Source: an uncultured Clostridia bacterium (GTDB lineage Bacteria > Bacillota > Clostridia > TANB77 > CAG-508). Taken from it: a stretch of DNA of 63,235 nt. Shown here in pieces: positions 18,697 through 28,734 of the stretch (position 1 is its first letter; each line of letters starts with the position of its first letter). The stretch spans positions 1 to 63,235 of the forward strand of contig CANQPY010000004.1 of the NCBI GenBank assembly GCA_947625835.1, written 5' to 3'. The translations under genes and the position numbers were made by a program. Below the pieces are notes generated by a model, which saw only the letters and a program-made list of their open reading frames with translations, had not been told where the DNA came from and did not search any database.

Positions 18697-20479
18697 CTAC
18701 TTAATTTTTGCTAGTCGAATTATAATGTTGTTTAATTCTTGCTCTAGCTCTTGTTTTCGACTTGCTTCTAAACTACTTTCTAACATTTTTAGTATTTCAA
18801 ATTTACGATTTACTAACTTGTCCTTTTCATAGCTTTGCAAAATATCATCAATTGCTTTTTCTATATTAGTTATTTCATAATCATCTGCCATAATTTCTGT
18901 AATATGATTTTGTTCTTCTTCTTCTAATTCGTCTATTATGCTATTAATATTACTATTTCCTTTTTCAAATTCTTCATACAATTTTTGCGCAATTTTTTGA
19001 TTGGTAAAATCTTTAAAATCTTCTATTTTTATGTTTTGCTTTATTGTTTGAAAAATTGAATTCTCTCCTATTAATAGTATAGATATAATTGTGTTTTCCC
19101 TTTTTTTTATTTCTTTTGAAATTTCGCTTGTATCTTGTTTAATATGACGTACTATCGGTTTTGCTTTGTCTAAAACTTTTTCTCCTTTTGTTTCTTTGTA
19201 TAGAAGTTTATTTACTTCTGCATAAATTGCTTCTTTGGATATTTCATATTGTTTTGAAATTTTTTCAATATAAATTTCTCTTTCCATTGTGTTGTCTACT
19301 TTAGATATTAGTTTTGCAATTTCATTTAAAAATTTTATTTTGTCATTTACATTTTCTAAGTTTAAGTTTTGTTTTAGAAGTTTTACTTTAAATTCAATTA
19401 CAGAAAGTGCTTTATCTATTAGTGCTTTAAATCTGCTATTTCCATATTTTATAATATATTCGTCGGGATCTTTTGCACCTTCCATTTGCAATATTCTTAT
19501 GTCACATCCCATTTCTTGCAAAATATCTATTGCCCTAATTTTAGCATTTAACCCTGCATCATCTGAGTCGAAACTTAAAATTATTTTTTCTGAATTTTTT
19601 CTAAGTAACCAACCTTGTCCTTGTGTTAATGCTGTTCCAAGTGGTGCTACTACATTTGTAATTCCTCTTTGATGAAGAGATATTACATCCATATATCCTT
19701 CTACAATAAGTATTTGCTTGATATCCCCTTTTTTGGCAACATTTAATCCGAAATAAATGTCTTCCTTTGCTATATACTACATTTTCAGGTGAATTGATAT
19801 ATTTAGGTTTTGAATCGTCTAATACTCTTCCTCCAAAAGCAATTACTTTTCCTCTTACGTCACAAATCGGAAACATTAAACGGTTTCTGTATCTATCTAT
19901 ATACTGACCTTTATCATTTTTGTTTACTAAACCTGATTCCAAAATTTCTTTTTCTTCAAATCCTTGATTTTTTAGTTCTTTATAGAGTTCATCAAATTTT
20001 CCAGAAAATCCAATTTTGAAAGATTCTAATGTTTCGCTTGTTAATTTTCTTTTTTTTACATATTCTTGTGCTATTTTTGACTCTGGCTTGTATAGGTTTT
20101 TGTGATAATAGTTTGCTGCATATTCGTTTACTTTGTATACTTTTGATTTTAATAGTTCTTTTGCCTCGTCCCCACTACTATTTAACGTAGGCAATTGTAT
20201 ATTAGATCTTTCAGCTAAGGTTTGAACCGCTTCTATAAAACTGATTCCTTCTATTTTTGTTAAAAAAGTAAATACATTTCCTCCTACTCCACAACCAAAG
20301 CAATGAAATATTTGTCTATCTGGTGATACTGAAAAGGAAGGAGATTTTTCGTTGTGAAATGGACATAATCCAAAAAAATTTCTTCCACTTCTTTTTAAAT
20401 GCACATATTGTGATATGATATCTACAATATCGTTGGTTTGCCTTACTTCTTCTATAATCTCATCACTATATCGTTGCAT
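18697..20479 (-). CDS. dnaG: DNA primase, read through one CGG +1 site
   Basis: Replicative primase that makes RNA primers at the fork with DnaB. The CHC2 zinc finger is near residues 38-62 (CPFHNEK ... FHCFGCG), followed by the Toprim domain with EGYMD and a C-terminal helicase-interacting domain. The gene looks split: the zero frame hits CGG at 19748-19750. Dropping its C gives HLFGLNVAKKGDIKQILIVE, exactly the family's Toprim lead-in, and a normal 593-residue protein. Since dnaG is essential, the site must be passed efficiently. It is in an operon with rpoD. Confidence 0.93.
19748..19750 (-). other. +1 recoding site, TTT-CGG-A, dnaG
   Basis: In-frame CGG at codon 244, just before the Toprim domain. 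Skipping C restores GLNVAKKGDIKQ. Unshifted reading leaves the primase without its catalytic centre. Confidence 0.9.
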
Positions 20480-20590
20480 TTTTTCACCACTTTCTTCTAA
20501 TATATTTTAAATAAATATACGTAATTATATTATTCGACGCATTTTACATAAATCCTTCTTTGTTTGTCATTTTTTTCACATTTATTTTTT

Positions 20591-20690
20591 TATATTTTAG
20601 GAAAGCCTGAATTAGAAAATGATAGACTTTCCGTAGAAGATAATTATGCGGAGTTGCAAAATCAGGAGGCCATTTTTCCTCCTGATTTAT
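20591..20690 (+). repeat. Two-hairpin dispersed element, copy B
   Basis: It has hairpin 1 (GGAAAGCCTG ... AGACTTTCC) and the GTAGAAGATAATTATGCGGA linker as in the other copies. The second hairpin is replaced by a different one, AAATCAGGAGG paired with CCTCCTGATTT. The second stem therefore changed while the design stayed. Confidence 0.7.
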
Positions 20691-21362
20691 TTAGTTTAAT
20701 AACATTATTTTATTGTCCAATTTTCTTACTAATTTCGCACATTTAATCCATTCTTTTGATTCTTTTTCGTTTATCTCGTTTTCTGGTTTATATTTTATTT
20801 TATGTTCCAAATTTGCCCAAAAATCCATAGCTATTGTTCTAATTTGAAGTTCTAATTTAACATGCATTTTGCTTTTAGATAAAATAACTGGTATTTCTAA
20901 AATCAAGTGATAGCTAGAATAACCACTTTTTTTGGGATATGTTACATAGTCTTTTTCTTTTAATATATGGATTCCATTTATGTTTTGTATTAATTCTTTA
21001 ATTGTAAATATGTCTTTTTTTAAAGGACATATAATTCTAATTCCTGCAATATCATTTATATTTTCAATCATATTGTGATATGTAAGTTTTAAATTTCTAT
21101 TTTCCATTTTATTTAAAATGCTTTGTGGCTCTTTTATTCTACTGTCAATGTGATCAATTAATTCATAATTATATAAAATTTTAAATTCATCTTTTATAAT
21201 TTCTATTTTGTTTTTTAGCTCTTTTATTGCAATTGAATAAATAAACATTAACTTTTCAAATGTTTTGTCGTTAGTATCTAAAATTTCTTTTTGCTCAACA
21301 ATGTCGCCTAGATTAATTAAGCCATTTTCTTTTGTCTTTTTTTGTATCATACTAGCATACAC
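20691..21362 (-). CDS. Small alarmone synthetase (RelA/SpoT-type GTP pyrophosphokinase)
   Basis: A 223-residue single-domain (p)ppGpp synthetase of the small alarmone synthetase group (YjbM/YwaC-like). The synthetase core shows HIDSRIKEPQSILNKM, DIAGIRIICPLKKDI, KKSGYSSYHLILEIP, and VKLELQIRTIAMDFWANLEH. There is no HD hydrolase or ACT/TGS domain. It makes the stringent-response nucleotide from GTP or GDP plus ATP. The start is at the second Met region (MYASMIQKK); the exact first Met is uncertain. Confidence 0.88.
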   Translation of the reverse strand: MYASMIQKKTKENGLINLGDIVEQKEILDTNDKTFEKLMFIYSIAIKELKNKIEIIKDEFKILYNYELIDHIDSRIKEPQSILNKMENRNLKLTYHNMIENINDIAGIRIICPLKKDIFTIKELIQNINGIHILKEKDYVTYPKKSGYSSYHLILEIPVILSKSKMHVKLELQIRTIAMDFWANLEHKIKYKPENEINEKESKEWIKCAKLVRKLDNKIMLLN

Positions 21363-21440
21363 CTCTTGTTATTTAATATATGCTTATATTATCTTTTTAT
21401 TGTTATGAATTTATATTTTATTTGTGTTTTTTTGGTGAAT

Positions 21441-22722
21441 TTAAACCCATTTTTTTATTAATTCTTCTAGTGTAATTGTTTGTTTTTCTCCTGTTTTTAT
21501 ATTTTCGATTTCTAATTTTTCGCCTTCTTGTTTGTCTCCTAAAACAATTATATATGGTGTTCCTAATACTTTTGCATCTCTTATTTTTGCTCCTATGTTT
21601 ATGTTTTTTCTGTCATCAAGAATGCTGCTAACTCCTTCTTTTTGTAATTTTTCATATAGCTCGTTTGCTTGTTTTAATTTTTCTTCATCATCTATTTTTG
21701 GAATAATTTGAAGTTTGTATGGTGCTATATTTTCTGGCAATGAAAATCCACATGGACCCCATTTTTCATCTTTTATTAAACATTGTTCATATAAAGCAGC
21801 TACTGTTCTACTAACACCTATTCCATAACATCCCATATAATATAATGCTTCTTTTCCTTCTTGATTTATGTATTTGCCATTCATCATTTCAGAATATCTT
21901 GTTCCTAGTTGGAAAATATGACCTAATTCCATTGTCCTTATTTCTTTGAAGTTTGAAATGTCTTCTATTCCATATTCTTCTTTTAGATATTCTTGGTAAT
22001 TTTCTTTTTCTAATATTTCTGTGTTTAGCCCTACTCCTGTTTTTTCATCATATAGAATTTTATCTTCTCCTTGCTCTGATATTAGCATAAATTCTTCTGA
22101 TTTTTTTCCTCCCATTGCTCCATTGTCTGCAACAATTGGAATAACTTCCATACCAATTTTTTCAAAAATTTCTGTAAATGCTTTTTTTACATTTTCATAA
22201 GATTTTGCCATTGCTTCTTCATTTGCATCAAAACTGTATGCATCTAGCATTGGAAAGGCTTTTCCTCTTAATAAATATCCTCTTGTTCTTATTTCATTTC
22301 TAAATTTTTCTCCAATTTGATAATACGTTACTGGTAAGTTTTTATAAGATTTTAGCTTTTCTCTTGCAAATTCAAGCATTGCCTCTTCACCTGTTGGTGC
22401 TAAACAAAATGTTCCTTTGTTTGACTGTGTAACTAACATAGTTCCATCTTGTACATAATGGTCATATCTTCCTGAGTTTTTCCATATTGTGTCTGGTTGC
22501 AATGTTGGAAGTAATACTTCGATACATCCATATTTATTTAAAGTTTCTACAATTATTTGTTCTACCTTTCTCCTTACTAGTAAAGGAACTGTATTATAAC
22601 CAAATAAACCTGCTCCATATTGAACTAATTGTCCTGTTTGTATTAATATACTTTGACCTGGGTACATTTCATCTACATTGTTTAATTTTGTACTTCCAAA
22701 TCCTGTTCCGTGATAATTTCAT
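21441..22722 (-). CDS. proS: Prolyl-tRNA synthetase lacking the editing insertion, read through CGG at codon 5
   Basis: Class II ProRS that charges tRNA-Pro. Motif 2 is in GEKFRNEIRTRGYLLRG and motif 3 in CYGIGVSRTVAALYE; the C-terminal anticodon-binding domain contains SILDDRKNINIGAKIRDA. The true start is ATG at 22722 (MKLS) with GAGGAAG upstream and a TAG just before. Codon 5 is CGG (22708-22710); dropping C gives MKLSGTGFGSTKLNNVDEMY. Total 426 residues. There is no roughly 180-residue cis-editing insertion between motifs 2 and 3, unlike most Firmicutes ProRS, so trans-editing would be needed. It lies 34 bp after scpB. Confidence 0.9.
22708..22710 (-). other. +1 recoding site, TCA-CGG-A, proS codon 5
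   Basis: Skipping C at the fifth codon gives MKLSGTGFGS. The unshifted frame stops within about a dozen codons, so no synthetase would be made. Confidence 0.85.
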
Positions 22723-22756
22723 CTTTTTCTTCCTCTTTTCCTATTATATTTTCTGA

Positions 22757-23368
22757 TTAAATTAGTAGTTCATTTTCGCTATTTTGAGTGTTTGTGCATT
22801 TTTCTTGATTTTGCTCTACTAATTCATCTATTACTATTTGTTTGTTTTCATCCATTTTATATCTCGGCAATTCTGGAAGTTCTTCTAAAGAACTATATCC
22901 AAATTTTCTTAAAAAGTCTTGTGTTGTTTTGTATGACATTGGTTTCCCTGGTAAATCTATTTTTCCTGCTTCTTCTATCAAGCCATATTCTAATAATTTA
23001 TAAACACATGCATCTGCTGAAACTCCACGTATTGATTCTATTTCTGCTCTTGTTATTTTTGGATTATACGCAATAATTGCTAATGTTTCTAATGCTGCAT
23101 TTGATAAGTTGGGTTGACTTCTTTTGTCTAATACAGTACATATATAATCATATAATTCTTTTTTTGTTCCTAATTGATACGAATCTTCTAATTTTATTAT
23201 TTCAATTCCTCTTTTTTCTTCTTTATATTCTTCTTGCATACTTGATATTATATTTTCTATATCTTCTTCTGACATTTCTAAGCTTAAAACTAGTTCTTTT
23301 TTATTAACTGATCTCCCCGCAGAAAAAAGAATTGCTTCTATTATTGATTTTGCTTTATTAATTTCCAT
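22757..23368 (-). CDS. scpB: Segregation and condensation protein B
   Basis: A 203-residue ScpB, the winged-helix kleisin partner that works with ScpA and SMC in chromosome condensation. Characteristic stretches are KAIIEAILFSAG-like at the start (KSIIEAILFSAGRSVNKKEL), NAALETLAIIAYNPKITRAEIESIRGV, and LIEEAGKIDLPGKPMSYKTT. ScpA is not adjacent in the window. It precedes proS on the same strand. Confidence 0.92.
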   Translation of the reverse strand: MEINKAKSIIEAILFSAGRSVNKKELVLSLEMSEEDIENIISSMQEEYKEEKRGIEIIKLEDSYQLGTKKELYDYICTVLDKRSQPNLSNAALETLAIIAYNPKITRAEIESIRGVSADACVYKLLEYGLIEEAGKIDLPGKPMSYKTTQDFLRKFGYSSLEELPELPRYKMDENKQIVIDELVEQNQEKCTNTQNSENELLI

Positions 23369-23516
23369 TTTGTGCTAAGTATCCTCCTATTATAATATTT
23401 ATTATTATGTCATGAAAGTACGAATTTGTCAATATTTTTAAAATTTTCTTGCACTTTTTAATTTGATATGGTAATATTAAAAAAATAATAATTTTAATTT
23501 TTTACGGAGGTACTTT

Positions 23517-23693
23517 ATGGAAGAAAAGAAAAATTTAGAAGTCGTTTCTGGGGATGGTAAAAATTTAGATATTTCACCAGTTTATGAACATTTAAATGCT
23601 GGTAAGCCCAAGTCTGCCGAAAGTAAACCTACAAATATTGTTATTCCAAAGAAAAAAAATGATGATGACAAAAAAGATGATGAAAAAAAATAA
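23517..23693 (+). CDS. Small charged hypothetical protein
   Basis: A 58-residue hydrophilic protein opening MEEKKNLEVVSGDGKNLDIS, containing PVYEHLNAGKPK and ending in a Lys/Asp-rich tail. A strong ACGGAGG ribosome site lies 7 bp upstream and a terminator follows. I recall similar short 'DISPVYEHL' proteins from Clostridia but no known function. It is divergent from scpB. Confidence 0.65.
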   Translation: MEEKKNLEVVSGDGKNLDISPVYEHLNAGKPKSAESKPTNIVIPKKKNDDDKKDDEKK

Positions 23694-23698
23694 GGAAA

Positions 23699-23736
23699 TT
23701 AAGAGACTGCTAGAAAAGTAGCCTCTTTTTTATTAC
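23699..23736 (+). terminator. Terminator of the small charged gene
   Basis: GAGACTGCT-AGAA-AAGTAGCCTC followed by TTTTTT, directly after the stop codon. Confidence 0.8.
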
Positions 23737-23761
23737 TTTTTCTTACTTATAATTCTATCCT

Positions 23762-24730
23762 TCATTTTTTACTAATTTTTCTATTTCTTCTCCGTGTTAA
23801 ACCTGTTAATTCTTCTATTTGCTTTTTTTCCATATTATTTTTTATCATATTTTTTGCTACCTGTAAAATTCCTTCTGTTACTCCTCTTGTTAGTGCTTTT
23901 TCTTCTGCTTTTTTTATTCTTCTAACTTCTCTTATTTTGTTTTCTAAAAGTTCTACTATAAATTTTTCAAAATTTTCCATCGTTTCTTCTCCTCCTTGTA
24001 TTAATTTTTTACATTTTTCTAATTCTTCTTGGTTTAAAAGTTTTTTTATTAAATTAGAATATTGAAATATTGGGTTTATTGCTTTTCTTTCTTCTTCTGT
24101 TATTTTCCTTTTGATTAATTCTCTTATTGTCTCTTCTATTTCTTTATTAGTTTTTAGTTTTTCAAATAATATTATTTTGGATACTCCATTTTTTTGTTCT
24201 AATAATTCTTCCTTTGTGTAATTATTGATGTCCATTAAATTATATTTTGGATAATCTAATTTTTTAAAGCCATAACCACTTTCTTGATTTTCACTAATAG
24301 TTAGTGGTGCATCCCATTTTTTATTCCCAGTATATAAAACTATTGGACATATTAATGGATAATTTTTATCACTTTTTGTTTTTACACTTCTTATTAATTC
24401 TAAGCAATATTCTAAAATTCTTTCTGGCATTTTATAATCAATTGTACTTTGATGTTCTATCAAAATAAATATGTTTTTATTTTTTATTTTATATATTATG
24501 TCAGATTCCCTAATTTGAAATTTGGATGTAACAAATTTTCTATTGTATTTTTCTATGTTTTCTTCTTTTAAAATATTTTCTTTTGGAAATCCTATGTATT
24601 GTTTCATAAAATCAATAAATTCCTTTTTGTTATCTAATATGTATTTAAAAATTTTATCATGATACTGATGTGTTGTTTCTAATTCATAGTCTTCACTTTC
24701 TTCCATTACTCCATTTACTTCTGGAAACAT
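23762..24730 (-). CDS. Rpn-family PD-(D/E)XK nuclease/putative transposase
   Basis: A 322-residue protein of the Rpn (recombination-promoting nuclease, PDDEXK) family. Visible features are the opening YHDKIFKYILDNKKEFIDFM, an ESDIIYKIKNKNIFILIEHQSTIDYKMPERILEY core (aspartate, then E-x-Q), and CPIVLYTGNKKWDAPLT. The C-terminus has a Lys/Glu-rich coil and a resolvase-like repeat tail. Rpn proteins promote DNA cleavage and horizontal recombination. A two-hairpin repeat lies immediately upstream. Confidence 0.8.
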   Translation of the reverse strand: MFPEVNGVMEESEDYELETTHQYHDKIFKYILDNKKEFIDFMKQYIGFPKENILKEENIEKYNRKFVTSKFQIRESDIIYKIKNKNIFILIEHQSTIDYKMPERILEYCLELIRSVKTKSDKNYPLICPIVLYTGNKKWDAPLTISENQESGYGFKKLDYPKYNLMDINNYTKEELLEQKNGVSKIILFEKLKTNKEIEETIRELIKRKITEEERKAINPIFQYSNLIKKLLNQEELEKCKKLIQGGEETMENFEKFIVELLENKIREVRRIKKAEEKALTRGVTEGILQVAKNMIKNNMEKKQIEELTGLTRRRNRKISKK

Positions 24731-24742
24731 TTTATTGTATTT

Positions 24743-24860
24743 TTTATATTCTAGGAAAGTCTGAATTAGAAAATGATAGACTTTCCGTAGAAGATAATTA
24801 TGCGGAATTTAGATTTTCTAAGCAATTTTATTGCATAGAAAATCTTTATTCCGTTTTTTT
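24743..24860 (+). repeat. Two-hairpin dispersed element, copy C
   Basis: A complete copy: GGAAAGTCT ... AGACTTTCC, the linker GTAGAAGATAATTATG, then CGGAATTTAGATTTTC paired with GAAAATCTTTATTCCG, and a run of seven T. It is nearly identical to copy A in inverse orientation. Confidence 0.85.
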
Positions 24861-25215
24861 ATAATCTTCTATTGTAAATATTCTCATATATATCTTTCTC
24901 CTTTTAGTATAATATTTATTTCTTCCAAAGTCAATTTTGATTATTAAGTAAAATTGACAAAATACTCGTTTTTCCACGTATTTTCTTCTATTTTTTTATT
25001 TTTTGGAATTTTTTTCGAATTAAATTTGTTTTGAAAAAATTTTTTATTATTGTTTTATATAATATTACATTTTATGTAAAAAGTCAATCCTTTTTTGGAA
25101 ATATTTTACAGTTTGCTTTTGATATTTGTTACTATTCACATCCAAAAAAAATAAAGCTAAGAAATTGTTTTTTATTTCTTAACTTTATTTTTTTATTGTA
25201 TGATTTCTATTTTCC
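24861..25215. other. AT-rich intergenic region with rubredoxin terminator
   Basis: No gene is supported. Hairpin AATAAAGCTAAGAAAT with its near-complement ATTTCTTAACTTTATT lies at about 25148-25195 and ends the rubredoxin transcript. The rest is AT-rich without a pattern I recognise. Confidence 0.6.
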
Positions 25216-25353
25216 TTACTCTTCTACTTTTTCAAACATTTCTTTTCCAACTCCACATAAAGGACAAGTCCAATCAGCTGGTAAATCTTCAAATTTTACT
25301 CCTTCTTTTTCATCATCATAAACATATCCGCAAACTGTGCATTTATATTTCAT
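25216..25353 (-). CDS. Rubredoxin
   Basis: A 45-residue rubredoxin, a one-iron electron carrier. Both Cys knuckles are complete: CTVCGY near the N-terminus and CPLCGV near residue 30, with the typical aromatic-acidic spacer. It lies 3 bp after the flavodiiron gene, so it is almost certainly that enzyme's electron donor for O2 or NO reduction. Confidence 0.95.
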   Translation of the reverse strand: MKYKCTVCGYVYDDEKEGVKFEDLPADWTCPLCGVGKEMFEKVEE

Positions 25354-25356
25354 TTT

Positions 25357-26526
25357 CTATTCACCTCCTATCAAATTATCTGCTAATTCTTCTAAATCAT
25401 TTATTGTATCAGCTTTTACTGTTGATTTAATAGTAACTGTTTTTTCTATTATTGTGATATCTTTCATACCCTCTAACATGCTTCTTATAGTCTTTTCAGC
25501 AGATGGTGCCCAAGAACCATTTTGAATAATTGCTATTTTTCTATTTTGATAATTTCTTGCTTTTAAATGATTTAAAAATTGCTCCATTGGTACAAATACC
25601 CCTGCGTTATAACTTGATGCTGCTAAAACAAGTTTAGAATAACGAAATGCATCTTCAATTGCTTCATGCATATCTTCTTTTGTTAAATCAGATAAAACTA
25701 CTTTTTTTGCACCTTTTTTTTCTAAAATTTCTTTTAAATTTTCTGCTGCTTTTAAAGTATTTCCATGAATTGATGCGCAAGCAATAAATATTCCTTCTTC
25801 TTCTGGAGTATAACTACTCCAAGTGTTATATCTTTCTATATAATGTGATAGATTTTCTTTTAATATTGGACCATGTAAAGGACAAATTACTTTAATATCT
25901 AAAGTTTGTGCTTTTTTTAATAGTGCTTGAACTTGGCTACCATATTTTCCTACAATTCCAAAATAATATCTACGTGCTTCACAGTCCCAATCTTCTTCTG
26001 TGTCTAAAGTTCCAAATTTTCCAAATCCATCTGCTGTAAATAAAATTTTGTCTTTTTTATCATAAGTCACCATTACTTCTGGCCAATGAACCATTGGTGC
26101 CATGAAAAATTGTAATGTATGTAAGCCAAAGTTTAATTCTTCTCCCTCTTTTACAACTATTTTTTTATCTGTTAAATCGATATCAAAAAAGTTTGGCAAC
26201 ATATTAAATGTAGTTGCATTTCCGATTAATTTCATACTTGGATATTTATCTACTAATAGTCCTATATTATATGCATGATCTGGCTCTAAGTGAGAAATTA
26301 CTAAGTAATCTACTTTTTCACCATTTAATGCTTTTTCTAAGTTTTCAAGCCATGTGTTTGTTACTCTTCTATCACAAGTGTCTAATACTACATTTTTTTC
26401 ATCTTTTATTAAGTAAGAATTGTATGTCATTCCATTTGGCACTTCATATTGTCCCTCAAACAACCTAATATCCTTGTCATCTGCTCCTATGTAAATAACT
26501 GAATCTGTTATATTTATATCTTTCAT
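25357..26526 (-). CDS. fprA: Flavodiiron protein (FprA), O2/NO reductase
   Basis: A 389-residue A-type flavoprotein that reduces O2 (or NO) in anaerobes. The beta-lactamase-like diiron domain shows the ligand motif HLEPDHAYN and later VHWPEVMVTY and LHGPI; the C-terminal flavodoxin domain begins near GIFIACASIHGNT. It is in an operon with rubredoxin and divergent from the POR operon. The pairing suggests protection of the oxygen-sensitive POR and its Fe-S proteins. Confidence 0.94.
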   Translation of the reverse strand: MKDINITDSVIYIGADDKDIRLFEGQYEVPNGMTYNSYLIKDEKNVVLDTCDRRVTNTWLENLEKALNGEKVDYLVISHLEPDHAYNIGLLVDKYPSMKLIGNATTFNMLPNFFDIDLTDKKIVVKEGEELNFGLHTLQFFMAPMVHWPEVMVTYDKKDKILFTADGFGKFGTLDTEEDWDCEARRYYFGIVGKYGSQVQALLKKAQTLDIKVICPLHGPILKENLSHYIERYNTWSSYTPEEEGIFIACASIHGNTLKAAENLKEILEKKGAKKVVLSDLTKEDMHEAIEDAFRYSKLVLAASSYNAGVFVPMEQFLNHLKARNYQNRKIAIIQNGSWAPSAEKTIRSMLEGMKDITIIEKTVTIKSTVKADTINDLEELADNLIGGE

Positions 26527-26599
26527 TTTTGACCTCCTAAATTATATATATATTATAACAAAAATTTTGTATTTGTAAATAACTATCGATAATTTTCTC

Positions 26600-26628
26600 T
26601 TGACACAAACCCAATTTAGTCATATACT
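26600..26628 (+). promoter_or_regulatory. Sigma-A-type promoter of porGDAB
   Basis: TTGACA at 26600-26605, a 17-bp spacer, then TATACT at 26623-26628, upstream of the por operon with an AAGGAGGAAGG ribosome site. Confidence 0.85.
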
Positions 26629-26666
26629 AAAATCATAAAAAAGTATGAAAAGGAGGAAGGTCAAAA

Positions 26667-27245
26667 ATGGACGATTTAATTGAAATTCGCTGGCATGGTA
26701 GAGGTGGTCAAGGTGCAAAAACAGCTTCTTTACTTTTAGCAGATGCTGCTTTTAACACAGGAAAATACATTCAAGGTTTTCCAGAATATGGACCTGAAAG
26801 AATGGGAGCACCAATTACTGCATATAACAGAATTAGTAGTAACCCAATTACCATCCATAGCAATATTTATGAGCCTGATTATGTAGTTGTTGTAGATGAT
26901 ACACTTTTAGAAACAGTTGATGTTACAGCAGGTTTAAAAGAAACAGGGGCAATTGTAATAAACACTACAAAATCAAGTGATTACCTAAAAAGTGTTTTAA
27001 AAGGATATTCAGGTAATATCTACACAATTGATGCAAGAAAAATTTCAGAAGAAGCTTTAGGACGTTATTTTCCAAATACACCAATGCTTGCTGCTATTGT
27101 AAAAGTAAGTGGTATTATGACAGATGAAGCTCTTTTAGAAGATATGAAGGGTTCTTTCAAGCATAAATTTGCAAAGAAACCTGAAGTAATAGACGGCAAT
27201 ATGAAAGCTTTAGAATTAGCATTAAAGGAGGTTAAAAAGATATGA
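26667..27245 (+). CDS. porG: 2-oxoacid:ferredoxin oxidoreductase gamma subunit
   Basis: A 192-residue gamma subunit of a pyruvate- or ketoisovalerate-type ferredoxin oxidoreductase. It opens with IRWHGRGGQGAKTAS, the family's signature, and contains GFPEYGPERMGAPI. First gene of a four-gene operon; it overlaps the delta gene by 4 bp. The four-subunit layout is typical of anaerobic clostridia and archaea. Confidence 0.93.
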   Translation: MDDLIEIRWHGRGGQGAKTASLLLADAAFNTGKYIQGFPEYGPERMGAPITAYNRISSNPITIHSNIYEPDYVVVVDDTLLETVDVTAGLKETGAIVINTTKSSDYLKSVLKGYSGNIYTIDARKISEEALGRYFPNTPMLAAIVKVSGIMTDEALLEDMKGSFKHKFAKKPEVIDGNMKALELALKEVKKI

Positions 27246-27535
27246 CAAATATAAATAATAAAACTCCTATGGAGAAACTAACTCCAGGTGGTGATATATA
27301 TACTTCTGGAAATGCAAGAGATTTTAAAACTGGTGACTGGAGAAGTGTAAAACCTATTTACATTTCAGAAAAATGCAAACAATGCGGATTGTGTTTTCCA
27401 GTTTGTCCAGATGATGCTATTCCAGTAAGTAAAGAAGGATTAAGATCTGATTTTAATTACGATTATTGCAAAGGATGTGGCGTATGTGCAAAGGTATGTC
27501 CATTTAATGCAATTGAAATGAAGGAGGAGGGATAA
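27242..27535 (+). CDS. porD: 2-oxoacid:ferredoxin oxidoreductase delta subunit
   Basis: A 97-residue delta subunit with two [4Fe-4S] motifs: CKQCGLCFPVCP and CKGCGVCAKVCP. It passes electrons from the thiamine-dependent core to free ferredoxin. It overlaps porG by 4 bp (ATGA) and precedes porA by 3 bp. Confidence 0.94.
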   Translation: MTNINNKTPMEKLTPGGDIYTSGNARDFKTGDWRSVKPIYISEKCKQCGLCFPVCPDDAIPVSKEGLRSDFNYDYCKGCGVCAKVCPFNAIEMKEEG

Positions 27536-27538
27536 AAT

Positions 27539-28733
27539 ATGAGTATAAGAGAAAGATTAAGTGGTAACGAAGCAGCAGCAACTGCTATGAAACAAATTAA
27601 TCCAGATGTTGTAGCAGCATTCCCTATTACACCTTCAACTGAAATACCACAATATTTTTCAACTTTCGTTGCAAATGGTGTTGTAGATACCGAATTTGTT
27701 GCAGTAGAAAGTGAACATAGTGCTATGTCTGCATGTATTGGTGCAGAAGCAGCTCGGTGCTAGAGCAATGACAGCTACATCTGCAAATGGATTATCTTTA
27801 ATGTGGGAAATGATTTACATTGCATCTAGTTTAAGGTTGCCAATTGTTTTATCACTTGTTAATAGAGCCGTATCTGGACCTTTAAACATTCACTGTGACC
27901 ATTCAGACGCAATGGGTGTTCGTGATAGTGGATGGATTATGCTATTTTCAGAAACAAACCAAGAAGCTTATGATAATACTTTAATGGCACATAGAATTGC
28001 TGAAAATAAGGACGTAATGCTACCTTTAATGGTTTGCCAAGATGGATTTATTACTTCACATGCTATTGAAAATATTGAATTAGTGGAAGATGATAAAGTA
28101 AAAGAGTTTGTTGGAACATATAAACCTGAACACTATTTATTAAATAGAGATGAACCTATAGCAGTTGGACCATTAGATTTACAAAGCTATTTATTTGAAC
28201 ACAAAGCTCAACAAGCAATTGCTATGAAAAATGCAAAACAAGTTATTTTAGATGTATCTAAAGATTTTGAAAAAATGACTGGTAGAAAATATGGATTATT
28301 TGAAGAATATAAATTAGATGACGCAGAAGTTGCTATTGTTTGTATGAACTCAACTGCAGGAACTACAAAATTTGTTGTAGATAATTTACGAACTAAAGGA
28401 ATAAAAGCTGGACTTTTAAAAGTTCGTGTATTTAGACCTTTCCCAGGAGAAGAAATAGCAAAAGCTTTAGCACATGTAAAAGCAGTTGCAATTTTAGATA
28501 GAGCAGATTCTTTAAATGCTGCAGGTGGTGCTTTGTTTGAAGATACAACATCTGCTATGTATGTAAATGATGTTCATGTACCTGCTGTAAATTATATTTA
28601 TGGTATTGGTGGTAGAGATACAAAAGCTGAAGATATTGAATCTGTTTATAATGACTTATTTGATATTATAAAATCTGGCAAAGTAAAAAATCCTTATCGC
28701 TATTTAGGATTAAGAAAGGAGGCAGAAGAATAA
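27539..28733 (+). CDS. porA: 2-oxoacid:ferredoxin oxidoreductase alpha subunit, read through one CGG +1 site
   Basis: A 397-residue alpha subunit. The N-terminal domain shows GNEAAATAMKQINPDVVAAF, PITPSTEIPQY and VESEHSAMSACIGAEAA. The frame then meets CGG (27755-27757). Skipping C gives GAEAAGARAMTATSANGLSL, an almost invariant family stretch; without it translation ends at TAG one codon later. This is a central metabolic enzyme, probably highly expressed, so recoding must be efficient. It lies between porD and porB. Confidence 0.93.
27755..27757 (+). other. +1 recoding site, GCT-CGG-T, porA
   Basis: CGG at codon 73; dropping C gives AAGARAMTATS. Zero frame reads CGG TGC TAG. The 13-mer GCAGCTCGGTGCT around it recurs at the HD-GYP site. 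Confidence 0.9.
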
Positions 28734-28734
28734 T

